A DNA stretch of 7,981 nucleotides, taken from positions 1 through 7,981 of the forward strand of contig JAEYVW010000216.1 in the NCBI GenBank assembly GCA_023429365.1, written 5' to 3'. This DNA is from Bacteroidota bacterium. Its GTDB lineage: Bacteria; Bacteroidota; Bacteroidia; Chitinophagales; Chitinophagaceae. Shown here piece by piece: positions 7,536 to 7,981 of the stretch. The notes beneath the pieces are model-generated. The model searched no databases. It had not been told where the DNA came from and was given only the letters and a program-made list of their open reading frames with translations. The position numbers and the translations under genes are program-made. How positions within the stretch are numbered: the stretch's first letter is position 1; the number at the start of each line of letters is the position of its first letter.

Positions 7536-7637
7536 TCGGTAGCCGTATTGGATGCTAGATATTTGATACTGGATACTTGATACAGTCGGGAGTCGGGAGC
7601 ACTGGATACTTGATAATTGATACTTGATTCTAGATTC
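7534..7637. repeat. Composite heptanucleotide tandem repeat, two higher-order copies
   Basis: Reading in 7-bp steps gives two kinds of unit. Type B, consensus TKGATAC, occurs as five consecutive units at 7549-7583 and again as five at 7603-7637, with individual units diverging at one to three positions. Type A, AGTCGGG or AGTCGGT, occurs at 7534, 7584 and 7591, plus a degenerate unit AGCCGTA at 7541. The order is therefore A-A-B5-A-A-B5, a higher-order repeat of 50 and then 54 bp; the difference comes from 1 extra base after the first A pair and 5 after the second. The first A unit starts inside the PspC stop codon. The units are not self-complementary, so no hairpin is predicted. There is no ORF and no sign of a CRISPR, because there are no spacers of even length. 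Confidence 0.85.
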
Positions 7638-7642
7638 GTAGC

Positions 7643-7729
7643 TAATTCAATTTTCACATTTTCAAATCTTCAAATTTTCAAATTTTCCCTCTCCCCATTT
7701 TCAAATTTTCAAATTTTCAAATTTTCAAA
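7643..7729. repeat. TTTTCAAA octanucleotide tandem repeat
   Basis: Octamers with consensus TTTTCAAA run in phase from 7651 to 7690 (units 7651, 7659, 7667, 7675 and a degenerate one at 7683). A degenerate unit (TAATTCAA) precedes them at 7643. After a 7-bp pyrimidine-rich break (7691-7697), four perfect copies follow at 7698-7729. The array ends 6 bp before the stop codon of the convergent cysteine desulfurase gene, so on the minus strand it forms the first part of that gene's 3' untranslated region as TTTGAAAA repeats. Each junction creates the 6-bp palindrome AAATTT. A period of 8 is not in phase with the DNA helix, so strong intrinsic bending is not expected. Confidence 0.9.
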
Positions 7730-7735
7730 TTCTTC

Positions 7736-7981
7736 TCAGATCAACTCCTTCAATTTCGCGACAACCACATCCACTTCATCCCGGGTATTATACTTGCTAA
7801 AAGAAAAGCGTACGGTTACGAGGTTGGGGTTGTTGTTGATGGCTCGAATTACATGAGAGCCCTGGTCGGCGCCGCTGCTGCAGGCACTGCCTCCTGAGAC
7901 ACAAATATTGTTGATATCGAGATTGAACAGGATCATCTCCGATTTTTCAGTCTTGGGAAATGCAACACTCAGTACCGTGTA
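7736..7981 (-). CDS. Cysteine desulfurase (NifS/IscS family), C-terminal part
   Basis: The frame is open to the right edge of the window (first codon TAC at 7981), so only the last 81 residues of a roughly 380-400 aa PLP enzyme are seen. The family removes sulfur from L-cysteine to give alanine and an enzyme persulfide, used for Fe-S clusters and tRNA thiolation. The decisive motif is VSGGSACSSG, in which the Cys (bases 7880-7882) is the persulfide-carrying catalytic residue. The helix HVIRAI and the terminal VRFSFSKYNTRDEVDVVVAKLKEL block are also typical, although the usual RFSFG is RFSFS here. The short SxGSACxS active-site loop favours the NifS/IscS group (class I) over SufS. The PLP lysine and the start lie outside the window. 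The gene is convergent with the PspC gene, and its 3' end abuts the octamer repeat array. I see no terminator hairpin after the stop. Confidence 0.93.
   Translation of the reverse strand, partial: YTVLSVAFPKTEKSEMILFNLDINNICVSGGSACSSGADQGSHVIRAINNNPNLVTVRFSFSKYNTRDEVDVVVAKLKELI

Noticed and set aside
7534..7729. Repeat region as a CRISPR array
   Set aside because: Units are 7 and 8 bp and directly adjacent, without unique spacers, and no cas gene is present.

Overview
The window looks like chromosomal DNA of a member of the Bacteroidota, most likely a Chitinophagaceae-type soil or freshwater bacterium. The evidence is indirect. None of the five visible gene starts has a Shine-Dalgarno sequence, and most have an A/T-rich stretch just upstream instead. 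The one promoter-like site fits the Bacteroidota TTTG / TAnnTTTG pattern. The aconitase is the short mitochondrial type. A convergent intergenic gap is filled with 7-bp and 8-bp tandem repeats. No marker gene in the window fixes the genus.

Layout. Positions 1-1041 (+) hold the C-terminal part of a large molybdopterin-binding subunit of the xanthine dehydrogenase / isoquinoline 1-oxidoreductase (IorB) family. A small exported single-domain rhodanese follows at 1110-1583 (+). Tail to tail with it, only 8 bp away, is a probable minus-strand two-gene operon: an exported serine hydrolase of the class C beta-lactamase fold (3571-4704, upstream gene) and an exported PQQ-dependent sugar or alcohol dehydrogenase (1592-3559, downstream gene). 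Upstream of that operon lies aconitate hydratase (4861-7128, minus) with its own intrinsic terminator at 4784-4816. A divergent 185-bp gap separates aconitase from a tiny PspC-domain membrane protein (7314-7535, +). The 200-bp convergent gap after it is almost entirely tandem repeats. The window ends in the C-terminal part of a cysteine desulfurase (7736-7981, minus).

How the genes may work together. The left half encodes cell-envelope oxidation functions: a molybdenum hydroxylase and a quinoprotein dehydrogenase, both of which normally feed electrons into the respiratory chain, plus an exported rhodanese and an exported hydrolase. Their physical link is clear, but a shared pathway is inference. 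The right half is housekeeping: TCA cycle aconitase (an Fe-S enzyme), an envelope-stress type PspC protein and cysteine desulfurase (the sulfur source for Fe-S clusters). Every recognised gene belongs to a known family and I found no sign of a novel defence, mobile or biosynthetic system. The least explained sequence is the composite heptamer/octamer repeat region at 7534-7729.
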